Positions 30,500 through 42,541 of a DNA stretch of 64,000 bases are shown piece by piece. The stretch is taken from the NCBI RefSeq assembly GCF_036373705.1, contig NW_027102716.1, positions 92,730 to 156,729 on the forward strand, given 5' to 3'. The position numbers and the translations under genes were made by a program. Position 1 is the stretch's first letter; every line of letters starts with the position of its first letter. Source of the DNA: Amia ocellicauda (lineage: Eukaryota; Chordata; Actinopteri; Amiiformes; Amiidae). Under the pieces are notes generated by a model. The model ran no database searches. It worked only from the letters and a program-made list of their open reading frames with translations, and was not told the origin of the DNA.

Positions 30500-32610
30500 A
30501 TGGCGGTGATGCACGCGTTGGTGAAGTGGGAAAGCGGGGTCGACAAAGACTCTTACAGCGTGATTCCCACTGCTTGCTTTCGCAATTTTGATTTATTCAG
30601 CATTGCTGATGATGACGAAGAGACGACTCGAAACTTCAGAGCAGAGTGGAGAGACACGAACAAACCTCCAAAAGGTGGATGGCCTGTCCATGAAGCGCAG
30701 ATCATTATGACTGGTAACAATGTTTATTTAAAAAAAAAAACATTAAAGTCTTTACATGCTATTTGATATATACAATCACAGTATATTTGAAATGAATGTT
30801 TAAGTTATTAATGTGTTGTACTTCTAACATACTCTTATAACATGGTAGGTGGTGGTGAGGGCGCTAAAAACTCGTCATACTTGACTGGCATTTGTAAGAA
30901 CGATTTATTGTGTGTTGTGCTTTACAATAAAATCCCCCAAATCACAAAATAAATTAAACCAGATATAATTTAACTTCAGTTTTGATTCACTGTTGGCTGT
31001 TCATCTTAATTTGTATGGTCAAAGCACAGTATTTTTATGACAAATAAATATAATCCCCAAATATCTGTGGACATAATGCAGGGTTTTATTTATTTTATTT
31101 TTATTTTAGGAAAAGAAGGCGAACTAAGAAGAAAACTTAATGACCTAACAAAAATGCCCTGTCCTAAAATGAAGACAGTACCTAAACCAAACAAAAAACT
31201 TCAAATTTCAGATGATAGTGACCTTGATGAACCACAGTTACCGGTGAGATAATTACAGTGACGATAATAAATGTATTGCAGGATTGTGTTTTTTAAATCA
31301 TTTTCATATATATATATATATATATATTCATTTTAAACTCTTTTTCTCTCTGAATACAGCACAAAATAAGAAAGAAAACCGATGGAGCTTCAAGAATTAG
31401 ATCCCGTCATATTCTACAGACATTTAAAGAGTCCAGTGAAGTTGAGCTACAGCAAAACGTTAAGCAGCTCGAAAAGGAAAACACAAGACTTAAAAATGAA
31501 AACCAATGTCTTCGAAACCGTATGGTTGATGGTAAGTTTTTTTATTTATAGCAAATAATTCCTTACCTTGATAAATGTTATTCTTCAGTAATTTAGATTC
31601 CAGAGTAATGTATTATAGTTGATCATACTGAAGTAATCTAGAACCACAATACAGACTCTTAATGTGCACTGTCTAATAGTTTAATAATACTGATTATTAA
31701 ATAAAGTTTTTCAACATAACTTCATAATCCTACATTAATGACTATATGCATTACATTAGACCTGGTAATTGTTGTATTTTATCTCTTTTATTTTTTTCGT
31801 AGCTAATGTTAATGACCCACAAAAAGGTCAGTTTGCCAATAACATAGAGCAAGTCTCTCAAGTATAATTGCAGGCATTGATGGTTTTGTTTTCACTTTGT
31901 ATTAAATATATTACTAGAAATGATTATCATTTAATACTAAGGTTTTTTTCTCCAGAGATTCCAGACCTTTTGGACAATCTGAAAAAAATTGTAACAAAAG
32001 CCACATTTATCAGCAATGAAGACAAAAGTGTGTCACCATCAAGTGGTTCTGACAGCCCCACAGCAAATTGTTCTGAATCTGACAAAGAATCACCAAAACA
32101 GGTATAACACTCTTGGTCTACAATATTACAAAGACAAGGTAAAAATATATATATTGAAAACAAATATTGGTTGTAAACAATCTAATGATGCTACATTATC
32201 AGTTATATTCATAGTTATAGTTGATAATAAGAATGTAATTGAATTATGGGTGTCACAGATTCACTGACTTTATTATGTCTGTAAATTAATAAACTTAGAA
32301 TTGAGACATACTGTGGTCTTTAATAACACATTTCTGTAACAAAATCACAGCCTTACTGATAATGTATTCCACTTAACATAATATAAGAATAGTTTGGGGA
32401 TATACTTGTTTTTTATTTACCATTGTCTTTTAGGTGGAAATATTCCCAGGCACTGGAGTTTACATTGACAAACTGTCCTGGATCCTTGCAGAGAGGTGCA
32501 GCACGAATACGTCATATGCAAGAACCCTGACGGTTGCTGTCTTTGACTTTCCAACATTACTAAAGAGCAATCTTCGTGGTGGTGGCAGCAAGAGAGATCC
32601 AACTTCGGAG
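30500..32610 (+). pseudogene. BEN-domain gene, left-arm copy, truncated in the last domain
   Basis: Exons: 30500-30713 (ATG with a G at +4), 31110-31243, 31360-31531, an optional 31803-31861, 31956-32101, and 32434 to a break at 32610. All have GT-AG boundaries in phase with each other. Exon 1 encodes a KWESGVDKDSYSV...FRNFD N-terminal domain typical of a fish multicopy family. Exon 2 is basic (KMPCPKMK) then acidic (SDDSDLDEP). Exon 3 holds a coiled coil (QQNVKQLEKENTRLKNENQC). Exon 6 begins the BEN domain (VEIFPGTGVYIDKLSWI). At 32610 the gene is fused to inverted Tx1 LINE ORF1 sequence. The rest of the BEN domain and the stop codon present in the right-arm copy are missing. Confidence 0.85.
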
Positions 32611-33212
32611 ACATTAAGATCCTCATTGATGTTATTGAGGATCATATACAGCTGCCTTCGGAAGGACACGACGTGTTTCAGTTGCGGGGCTTTGCAGCCC
32701 AGCGGGACCCTCTTAATGCCGGACATCAGCTGCCCGAGCCGGTGCGGATGAACGGAGGGACGTTAGACAGCGTTACCTTCCGGGCAGGAGCAGCGAGCGG
32801 CAACACCGGGGTGAAAGTGTCGTCTAACACTGTGCCATTAGCCACTAGCTGATTGAGCAGATCAGTGGTTTTTAAGAAGATAACAATGGCAGCAGACTTG
32901 ATATTTTCACACCCTGCTACCTCCCCAACCGCTAACACACACTGCTCTAGGGGGCAGAACTGCACCGGAGCGATCTTGACTCCATGGCGTCGGGTCAGTT
33001 TTTCAAAAGACGCATTCAGGGGGTCCGACCCCCCGACCCGGGAAGAACTACCGGTACTCCCCCCTCCCCTCCCCTGTTCCCCCACAATAAGAAAAGCACT
33101 GAAAACAGAAGACAAAATAAACAAACTGAAAAAAGTAAAGCAACAAAAAAACGCAGCCAAAGGACAGAGCTCTCAGCAGCACTCCCGCTCACTGCAGACC
33201 CCTCCCACACAC
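32611..33212 (-). pseudogene. Tx1-like LINE ORF1 5' part, left-arm copy
   Basis: Minus-strand copy of the ORF1 5' half found intact-length at 49982-51430. It contains the CENIKSAAIVIFLKTTDL and NVPPFIR stretches and ends abruptly at 32611 inside the sequence that in the right arm leads to the zinc knuckle. An in-frame stop follows the FIRTGSGS stretch in both copies. (GA)n follows at 33217-33254. Confidence 0.8.
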
Positions 33213-33217
33213 TCCCA

Positions 33218-33256
<39 letters not shown>

Positions 33257-33290
33257 GAGAGTTAGTGTCTGTCTGTCTCTCTCTCTCTGT
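33213..33290. repeat. (GA)n and (CTGT)n microsatellite
   Basis: GAGA run of about 40 bases, then a short TGTCTGTCTGTCTCTC tract; mirrored at 49927-49981. Confidence 0.9.
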
Positions 33291-34496
33291 AGATGCATCA
33301 TAGGGAACATATGTGACAATCTCTCTTTTTGTTTACCAAAAATGAGAATGAACGTATTTCAAGTGGGTGTTGCCTTGGTTGGAAACGTTTTAAGATTATT
33401 TATGAAGTGTAAAGTGGATTTGTCTCAGTTCTCCGTAGTTTTCAATGTATGTGCCATTCAGTAGCGTTCATGTTACAGATGTGCCCTATGCAGTGGTAGG
33501 GTCAATAAAATGTCAGTAAAACTTTATTTTAGCAATTATGGAGGGGAAGAACTGCAAATAGCGGGTCCCCACTAATTATCTAACTTACCAACAACGTTTC
33601 AAATTAGGTCTTGCGAAGCTGCCAAATAATGCTGTATAATCGTATGTGTCTTCATACACCGGCTGCTATAGTCTGATAGCTTTGATTATATATATATATA
33701 TATTTTCTCGTGAACCACAAATGCTATTTGCTTGATTTTTATAATAAATACCATTCTTATGAAGCCTGACAAATTGTATGCTGTAATTATGAATATTTTC
33801 AAATCATTTGTTTGTTTTTCCTAACATGTTACAAATGATCCCTATGTGAAAGATGCATTATATCTTAATAACGTCTAAACAATTACAGATATACAGATTA
33901 TTATTTTCGGTAAAGTTATAACACATTGCTATTAACTATGTGTGTCAGTAAAAGTTTAAAAAATCCTAATAATTTTTTATTGATCCTGCAAAATAGGTGT
34001 TTAGGGAACATTTGTAACATTAGGGTTACGATTTGCCATAGACGCGGAATGAGTTTGATTGTGATGTTAAATGGAGTTTAAAGACGCAGTCGCCTCGGTG
34101 CTGATTACTATTGCTGTGTTTCTCCACTTCTACTCCATGCTTGGGAACGCCCACATCCAGTGACGTCAAAACCGGTGGAAAAGCGGGCCGGTTCAAAAAA
34201 GATCAGCTGGATCCCAGGCCGAGCAGCAGCTCCGGCTCCAGCACCGGCACCATGTCGCTGGAAAAGCGCTAAGTGAGCTCACAGTGAGCTCAGTGTAATG
34301 TCTGCTCTGGTGAGCTCACAGTGTGACCTAGTCGTGAGTTCACGTCTTCACTGGGTAGTCCATGACAACTTAATTGACTCAATTCTTGGGCTTAATTGGT
34401 CAAAATGACCATTGGTTGAAGGTACTCAGGGACTGATGTGTAGAGAGACTTATTAAACCTGCAGGATTGTGGTTTTCCCAGAACAGAATTAACCAG
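33291..34496. other. Inner left arm, no gene seen
   Basis: Mirror image of 48866-49926 with indels. It includes a (TA)n run near 33690 and GAGCTCACAGTGAGCTCA palindromic repeats near 34275. A ~200-bp stretch (about 34023-34220) is present only here. No reading frame or RNA gene is recognised. It stops at AACCAG, where the long LTR begins. Confidence 0.55.
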
Positions 34497-36312
34497 TGTA
34501 GCGTTATGTTGGGTGTATTCTGATAAGAGCATTTTAGCTCTGAGCTGAAGCACTGATCTAAAGAAGACCTCTCCCCCCCAAATTTATCAGATTTCCTTAA
34601 CTCATCAGCATGTGAACTGGTTTACATCAAAGTGACAGTCTTGGGAGGATGGCACCAAGAATGGGCCAAATAGCTTGGAATCCCTGCTGTGAGATGTCTG
34701 GGGAAGGGGGCCTGTAGGAAATAAAAACTCTTTGAAATGGACGAGAGCCGAAATCCCGACACAGAGCTACGAACCCGTGCCAACCGGCATTTCCAAAAGA
34801 TGGCATGGATTGACATCAGTCATAAATCAAGCCCCCCTCCAATAGGACACTGGGGGCTGAAGCCGAAATCCAATCTCACAAACTAAAGAACCAATCACCT
34901 ATTGATCTGACAGGCGTATAAAGGGTAACGCACGGCATCTCTCTCTCTCTCTCACCTAAACCAGTAACTCGCTGCCACAGCTCAACTTGTATCTCTGTTG
35001 CCAGAACCGGAACCAGAAACCAACTAAGTCTTTACCAGCAACAGAAGGGTTAAACTGGGAGAAGGAGATTGAGCCGTACGAAGAATTCTTTTAAAGGACT
35101 TTATTAAATAAAGAACTTTACAGACTGCGCTGCCCGCCTGTGCCCAGCCATCCAGCTGGACAATTGACTAAGTCGACTGAATACGAAAGTCATTTAAACA
35201 GCTATTTGAGTCTTAAGAAACTTGACCCTTGGAACGAACAGGGCCCTGCTTTCCTCAAAGACTTTGTCTTCAAGTAACTACGGTGGAACCCTGCTTACAA
35301 AGAAGATTTTGTGCACAACCTTGGAGCCTTCAAACCAGTGGAAAATCTGTTTGGAAAAGACTCTACATTCGCGAAACCCCAACTTCCAGGTGCATCGACT
35401 GAGTGGAAGTTCTTGGACAAAGCCGAACCGGACTGCCTTTGTTCCAAACCACACGGACCTCGTGCCGTGTGCTGTTATCTGAGCCCGAAGCCAGAGAGGC
35501 CTCTCTGCGACGAAGTTCAGATAAGTTTAACAGTTTGGAGTTTGTGATTCATGACATTTGAGAAATCAATTAGAAATGTTAATCTGTGATTCATAACTCT
35601 AGAATGTGTAATATCATTTAGTTTTCTTAAATATAAATGTGTGTTGCATTCAACTGTTTTGTTGATAATTTTAGAAATAAAATCTGTCAACGCCGAGAAA
35701 TATCTTCTCATTCCTGTTTAACTGTTTAGTCTGAAATTGACACAAGTTAATAGACACCAGATTATAGGTGGCCCTGCCTATCCTTAATCATTGAATAATA
35801 ATCAGTTAAGGGAAATTGTGGTAACAAGTAATGATAGGATCTTTCTCTCCACCTAAACGTTAATGAGACTGATATATATATATTACGAGAAGTTACCTGA
35901 CATAAATACTAACCTGCATAGTTATTGAATGTCTGACTAACAATACTAATGAGAGACTCACCTTCGTCTTACTAACCGGTATTGTAGTCAATGTGTTTAT
36001 AACCTTTTTTGTTTAATGATTTGTGTGTTATCATATGCGATCCCATGGTCTTTGATTTGGTCACGGAAGTGATTTGTCTTTGATTTGTTGATCTAGAGTT
36101 GAATTTTAATTAGTTTTTCCCTTTTGTATAATTAGTGTAGTGCTACATTTAGTCTTTGTTTTTGAATAAATTTGACAATTTATATCTTTGGAATTGGTGT
36201 CTGCATCCAATTATTACAGAAAATGAGTTCTACAAGATTCCAGGATTCGTGATAAGGTGATACTATAAATTCACTTCTTTAATTGAATTTTATAAGTGTA
36301 CCTTACGCTACA
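34497..36312 (+). mobile_element. Complete long LTR (family 1), 1,816 bp
   Basis: Begins TGTAGCGTTATG and ends CTTACGCTACA. A TATA-like element (GCGTATAAAGGG near 34915) and AATAAA (near 35105) suggest U3, R and U5 regions, with an unusually long U5. A 78-codon frame (35311-35547) is also open in the other copies. The flanks (CCAG left, CCTT right) do not form a target duplication, and the two sides belong to different repeat modules. This LTR therefore marks a recombination point, not a simple solo LTR. Confidence 0.9.
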
Positions 36313-36527
36313 CCTTTGACCACCACGTCTTCCTCCTCCCACTGCTTGACCTCTATTGTGACCTGGATCACCTGCCGGCTCCATGTTATCGCTGTGTTGT
36401 TGAGGTGGATAGCACGCATTTCACTCGATACTCGTACCACAATGTGAAATCAATCATCAATAACCAGTTGGCAGTATTGGAAAAGCAATTACAAGGGCCT
36501 GCATACATACAGTAATGTCAAATCTGA
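36313..36527 (-). mobile_element. Tc1-like RGG element, third copy, partial
   Basis: Corresponds to 58525-58734 of the right-arm copy and to the reverse of 25453-25670. It ends with CTGA followed by the 13 last bases of LTR family 2 (36528-36540). The rest of the element resumes at about 41009. Confidence 0.85.
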
Positions 36528-37560
36528 TGTGGAAGAACAATTCCTTTATCCCTCTGTTCTCCACCAGGGTTGTGCTGATCGCCTCGATTGGCAAGTTTGC
36601 AGTGTGAGGAGTGGATCCATGTCGTCGTTCCTAGGCACTTCACAGCTGTGTGGGTGGTCAGGAGCACCTGGTAGGGCCCTGTCCACCTGGGCTGTTGGGA
36701 GGACTTTCTCTTGTGTGCTTTGATATACACAGTCATCTTGCTGGAAGGGGTGGTAAACCTGCTGGGATGGTTCAGTCTGGGCGGCTTTCATCTGTGAATG
36801 GACAGCTTCGAAAGCACGTGTTAGTCCCATACAAAAAGACAACATAGCATCATCCATCAAGTGGATGTCCATTTCCCTTACAGACAATGGAGGAGTGATG
36901 GAGAGTCTCATAAGTCATCCCATAATAATCTCACACGGAGAAAGACCTGTTTTTCTCAATTTGCTGACGATTTCATTGTCATTAGGACTATAGGAAGGGG
37001 ATCTGGACGTTTGAGTCCTGTTTGTTTGCATATATTAGACAGCTTATTCTTTAATATCCCATTTTGTTTCTCCACTGCTCCAGCTGACTGAGCCTGATGG
37101 GGCAGTGAAAATGTTGTTTACCTCGCAGGGCTTTGCATAGTTCCTGCACTATTGTCCCAGTGAAGTGAGTGTTCCTATCACTGGAAATTTCCCTGGAATG
37201 CGAAATATACATATAACATCCCTTAACTGTATTTTTGCTACTTTTACTACTTCAGCCTTCCTACGGGATAGGCTTCAACCCATTTAGAACATCTATATAT
37301 TATTACAAGTATATATTCATATCCACAACATTTAAGCTTTTGAACACAATCTATTTGCATATTGCAGGATTATGAGCTTGACAAATGTGGCAAGTTCTAC
37401 AATATTGCTAAGCTGTTACTATAAAACCTGGGGCAAACCAATTTAAAAGACTGATGCACACATCCCCCCTTTGCCCGTGTGGCCAACACCATGCGCCACA
37501 TGGGCAAACCAGGGAAAGAGTGCCTGTGAGGCAACCAATGCATTAGCAAATGTTTGAGCT
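36528..37560 (-). pseudogene. Endogenous retrovirus remnant: integrase region
   Basis: Minus-strand frames with several frameshifts and stops resemble the integrase of gamma/epsilon-type retroviral pol. Visible are a CHIC zinc-finger half-motif near 37390, a DRNTHFTGTIVQELCKALRG-like core segment near 37150, a VEKQNGILKNKL segment with the core glutamate near 37060, and a C-terminal PRWTGPYQVLLTT segment near 36660. Thirteen bases of LTR family 2 follow directly, so most of the 3' LTR and everything between integrase and LTR are deleted. The site is the same as that of the two solo LTRs at 25025 and 58735. It is a decayed genomic copy without coding capacity. Confidence 0.75.
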
Positions 37561-38868
37561 CTCTTATGGAAGGTGCAGTGGCCAGTTGCAATTTCCTGGA
37601 GCTTTTACAGTGCATCTCAAATTAAATTTCATCCAGCCCCAGGTCATAAAAGTCAAACCCTAGTTACGACATACATAACACATACATTTTGTTGCTTCAA
37701 AGAGAATACAAAAGTCAGCAAAACATTCTTTTTTACAAATTCAGTTTGTAAACTGTATTGTACATATATTTGTTGCGTTTTGATTTATAAACATTATACA
37801 TTGTACAAATCTTAAGTGAAGGGCAATGGACTGATTCTGACTTCATGGCTGTCATTCTATTCATTTGAATAATGTGACATCTCCACTAATAGTACATTAT
37901 AAATTAAACTATCAATAGAAGAATATGTGCTACTGCGGACGTCATCTGAGCAGTTTCACAATATATTGTAGATTCCTATAATCTGGAAAACCTTTAATTA
38001 TAGTATTTTAACTTATTTCTCCACTGAGTCAAGCATCACTTCAGCGTAGTGGACCTCAGCATTGGTCTGTTCAAGTTGCTGTGAGGCTGTCTTTAAAGCC
38101 GCGCCCTCGGCCTACTGTGTCTCAACAAGAACACCAGCATCTTCTCCATATGGGTCAGACATCGGTTCCTTCAGGACACGATTCATAATATGCATATCTG
38201 CCATGTGGAATAAATCAGTCTGAAGACACAATGTGTGGTTCACACAACATCAGAGATCGTCCTTATAAAAGGCATCTCTATCACATTAGTTGACATTCGC
38301 ACAATCTATAAGGTTTCTAGTAAAGGGACAATTCAAAATAATAATAATCTTGATTCCAATTTATCTCATTTATCAAATTATTTCAGTACAGCACTCAGCT
38401 GTCGTCAGCAGCATCATATCTCCTGTGTTTATTGAATCAGCTTTACTTCCTAGTGTAGATACTCTTTTTGTGTGGAGTTGTCAAAGTTTCAAAACAATGT
38501 GCTTATCTTTGTCCTTTTATCTAACTTAAATACCTGAGAACATTACAATAACTATTACAGCAGCTCCTTCAACACCATAGTTAATAGTAGTTGGGTAAAT
38601 GATGGCAGTTATTAATCTTTGTTTCTCAATTCATTTTTTACCAATAAACCATAATTTGAAATTATTTCCATACTCCTATTATTCCTATTTTCATTATTAT
38701 TAGTTTTATGCGGTTGTCATCTAGTATGTGATGTATTCGTCTGTATCAACATCAATATTATTATCATTATTAATACAAGCAGTGTAAATTACCATTCATT
38801 ACACTCTTGCTCTGTTTGTAATAAGTTATGAACCCTTACACGTACTTACAGTCTCTGCCTTGTCTCTG

Positions 38869-38902
<34 letters not shown>

Positions 38903-39099
38903 TCAGGCTGCTTGTCTGCTCAGGCGAACAGGGGGAGCAGAGGAGCACATACGGCCCTTGCCCCCTGCCCCCCTCTTCCTAATTGATAGGGTATTTCTGT
39001 TTGTGAAAGGACTATTTCCAAACAGTTTTATAACTTGCCATGACTATGTTTCATTAAATTAGTTATGTTACACCTTTAGTTATACCTGTAGTAACTTCA
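37561..39099. other. AT-rich region, no firm gene
   Basis: Contains a minus-strand stretch (about 38203-38012) of 62 codons with one stop that ends in a V-x-Y-A-E-V motif and a stop codon; see findings. A (CT)n run lies at 38873-38900. Nothing else is recognisable. Confidence 0.4.
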
Positions 39100-39440
39100 T
39101 TATTTTCCCTCATATTCCAGTCAATCACCATCAGAGTCTCTCGTGGCAGTACATTTGTCTCACACAGAACAAACTCTCCTTTCTCAACCGCTTTCAATTT
39201 TGGATAACATCGCACTGCATCCCAACAGCTGTTCTTTCTCCTATTCCTAATTTCTTACAAGAAAATGCAAGTTATATTTGATCGATTTGTATTATTACTA
39301 TTTATATACATTTCACTACATTATTGTAGTTAATGAATGTATTTAATCTTTGGAAAATAAGCCTTTTCATTGATCTGAATAATGATGTCCAGGTACTTCA
39401 GGAAAGCACATTTTCAAAAAATGTGTCCAGTCAATGATTT
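39100..39440 (+). repeat. Dispersed repeat shared with 63480-63870
   Basis: Shares ordered strings with the window end: CAATCACCATCAGA, GGCAG.ACATTTGTCTCACACA, AACAGCT.TTCTTTCTCCTATT, CTTAATTTCTTACAAGAAA-like and TTGATCTGAATAATGAT. Divergent, so an old repeat or duplicated segment of unknown type. Confidence 0.6.
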
Positions 39441-41008
39441 CCCCAACTAAGAACCTGCGTGGGCACTAAGACTGTCCTCCTGCGCGGCTCATGTCTTTAT
39501 TGTGTCACTTCCTCCTATTGAAGTCCAATCTACACCAGTACAGGTTCAGAAGAACTGTTCCCGAATCCAGATTGAACTGATCAATAGTTAATTTCTTACC
39601 TACACATTGTATTTAGGGATCTATTTCTAGGGATTTAAAAACTCTTCATTGTGGAACTCATAGCTTCCAAATGAGCACATCGTTAATTTCCTGGAGTATC
39701 TGGTTATCTATTTATCAATATGTAAGAAACCTTCACCGAATGTTTGTGGTTGCCTCGGATTCCTATTTCTAAATTTGGCTCTAATTCCATTTCTAACATG
39801 TTACTTTTAACTTCTGTATTCGTAAGACCTATTTAAATAACTTAATTTTGTATTATTATTTCTGTTTGCAATAGCATTCTGTGTACAGTTAAATGCTGAC
39901 TTTCTTGTAGGTCTGTTATTACAACATATTTAACTGGCGTTTTTTAGCTATCATTCTGTAACTATTTGTGACTTATGACTCTCTTAGTCATATTCTGGAC
40001 TATACAGTACATGAAAAAGTCAAAATATGGACATTTACCTTGCGCAAACTGAAAACGTACAAACATACAAAGAGACACATATTAATTTATATCCATAGTA
40101 AATTCAGATACCATGGTTTTGGTTGGCATGTTATATTGACCTGCAGTGTCTCAAACTACCCTTATTTATTACTTATCTAGTAATTTTCCTTCAGTATCTT
40201 GAGGACTGTCATTTATACTGAAAAACATATATATATATTTTTAATTTGTCTTCGGGGCATTCAGATTGAATTATGCCTGTTGTCTTTTCTTTCTTTTCTC
40301 TAACAAATGTTTTAAGATAGCTAGCTTTGGTTTCTCATTTCTTAATGCTTTGTATTCCTATTTTGCAAAACCGTTTTTAGGTGCTCAAGTCTATCTGAAT
40401 CAAAAGTCCAATCTTCTGGAAACCTTAATTTTCTGTCACCTATTGTCCAGTCAAACGCACCGCTTCACTCCATAGTTATCATACATGTACCTTACATGTG
40501 TACCTTTAAGTGGCGGGTCGCCCGTCTTACTAGAGCTGTTCCCACACAGTAACACGTTTTCCCATTTTCTATGTATCGTTTTGTACACAACAACCAAGGC
40601 GTGCAAGCCCGCAAAATAACAATAAACGACAGGGGAGAAAACATAGCAAAAAACAAGAAAACACAAATAATACTAAATCCTATATAGGAATAACAACAAA
40701 CATGCTTTTCAATGTTTGCATTTATAGAACTTGTATATAACTTAATGACTTTTCTTCATTTACCATAAACACTATAAACTTCTATAAACTATAAACATGT
40801 TATTTTATATTATCACCGGCGTATCAGATATTGAACAATTAATTAGCGCTCCTTTTTTTTTTTTTTTCTAATAGTAGGTCAAACCTACGCTGCAGTTTAC
40901 AAACACACTTAAGCCTGCGGGAACCCAGACAGGAAAACACAGTCCTGTTCCTTCACAAACAAGAAGACACAGTCAAGTCTATGGTAACCCTAAGAAACCA
41001 TGCTCCTC
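39441..41008. other. AT-rich region, no gene seen
   Basis: No coding frame, RNA gene or repeat structure that I can support, apart from short T and A runs (for example 40853-40867). Confidence 0.5.
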
Positions 41009-41424
41009 GGTTATTGGTGTCAATGGATCTCATTATCCTGAAACTTTCATGATCGAAACATGGAATACTGTTTGTCAGTTTCCATAAAACTATGCATTAA
41101 GAGTAATGCAACAGTCACTTATCATTTTGAGCAGCTGTATCAATTGATAGTTAGATCTTTGTAATGAAATGAATAGACAGTGATCTCAGATGTAATGTGT
41201 GAATTGCATTTTGAAATGGTAATACTTTGATGTTAAGTTGTGTCATTTTAGTTCAATGAACAAATGATCTGAGGTTGATGTGTATTGTATCCAAGCAATT
41301 GTAAAAAAGTGTTAGAGTTTTGAAAAATGTGCATTTTGATCATCGGGTGTGAGTTTAGTGTCTAGAGTTTTGAAAAATGACATCAAGGTTCTGAAATGAG
41401 TGCCAAAGTGATTGTAAAAAAGTG
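41009..41424 (-). mobile_element. Tc1-like RGG element, third copy, terminal part
   Basis: Matches 59255-59651, ending in the inverted repeat GATTGTAAAAAAGTG before TA (41425-41426). With 36313-36527 it makes one element, split by retroviral remnant and unrelated DNA. Confidence 0.85.
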
Positions 41425-42047
41425 TAATATCAGGGGACAGTGGCTATTAGTGATCTGGCCTTCCGTGGCCTCTGTATTAATGTAACAGGTCACATTGTAT
41501 GTGTACACTGATACTTGATAGTATAATATAGTACAAGTAAAAAACATACATAGGTATCATAGAAGTATTTTGCAGAAATGATTATGGATAGTTATCAAAA
41601 TGGAGAGGAAATGCTAAATCCATCTCCCCAGGCTGAGCTTCTATTGCTGCACCTGCTGGCCCCACTATATGGATAGAGCCACACCAAGTACAAGAGTCTC
41701 CCTATTGCTATTTATATCTCCCTATCCAGTCTTTTATATGTGTCAGGGTGGGGTGCCTATTCCCCTGCATGCTTTGAAACCTATAGCACCTGGGACGCAC
41801 ACTTGGGATCCGGTTCCTCTGCCCCTCACATACACATGAGGAATCCCAGGTGCTCAATACGTCATACTGTCTCTTTCATCTCATGTGTAAACTATGGACA
41901 AATACATGACTAAACGTGTTTAGTTGCTTTTCCCAGAATGCTTTGCGCCACGATATGCAAATAACGGGGACTATGATTGGCTCCCTGACATTACCCACAC
42001 TGCGACTGATGCTACCCATTTCACTACCCAACAAAGACCCATAATAT
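41425..42047. other. Third copy of the outer module, no gene seen
   Basis: Reverse of 23891-24512 and same orientation as 59652-59980. Useful as a marker that this module exists three times. Confidence 0.6.
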
Positions 42048-42331
42048 GCATGTGTCTGTCTGTCTGTCTGTCAAAGTATGTGTGTCTGTGTCTGTTTGTG
42101 TGTGTTTGTGTGTCTGTCTCTGTGTGAAAATGTGCCTGTCTCTGTGTGAAAGTGAGTGTGTCTGTGTCTGTGTCTGTCTGTCTGTGAAAGTGAGTGTGTG
42201 AAAGTGTGTGTGAGTGTCTGTCTGTCTGTCTGTCTTTGAAAGTGTGTGTGAGTGTCTGTCTGTCATGTAACTTGCACATCTGTTAGGGCACCATATGCAG
42301 AGATGTACACATATTGTTCCTTTTCCATATA
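42048..42331 (+). repeat. (TGTC)n/(TG)n minisatellite with Tc1 family-B fragment
   Basis: TGTCTGTCTGTC and TCTGTGTGAAAGTGAGTG repeats (to about 42262) are followed by the 50-bp Tc1 family-B fragment (CATGTAACTTGCACATCTG onwards) and TTTTCCATA, where the Tc1 family-A element is inserted. Confidence 0.85.
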
Positions 42332-42363
42332 CACTCACCTAAAGGATTATTAGGAACACCATA

Positions 42364-42541
42364 CTAATACTGTGTTTGACCCCCTTTCGCCTTCAGAACT
42401 GCCTTAATTCTACGTGGCATTGATTCAACAAGGTGCTGAAAGCATTCTTTAGAAATGTTGGCCCATATTGATAGGATAGCATCTTGCAGTTGATGGAGAT
42501 TTGTGGGATGCACATCCAGGGCACGAAGCTCCCGTTCCACC
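42364..42541 (-). pseudogene. Tc1 family-A transposase, C-terminal part
   Basis: Encodes the end of the transposase (RELRALDVHPTN to KAKGGQTQY) downstream of the proviral insertion; it continues the frame broken at 47641. Confidence 0.88.

Noticed and set aside
30311-30514. First exon of the divergent gene (67-codon minus frame)
   Set aside because: It is the reverse of the BEN 5' region, with no splice donor leading to 30095 that I could support.
31803-31861. Extra BEN-gene exon
   Set aside because: Has an acceptor and donor-like GTATAA, but its phase does not fit the next exon unless a later AG is used; the main model without it is consistent.
32853-33464. Plus-strand frame of 203 codons ending in Arg-Glu repeats
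   Set aside because: Antisense of LINE ORF1 continuing into a (GA)n run; a shadow.
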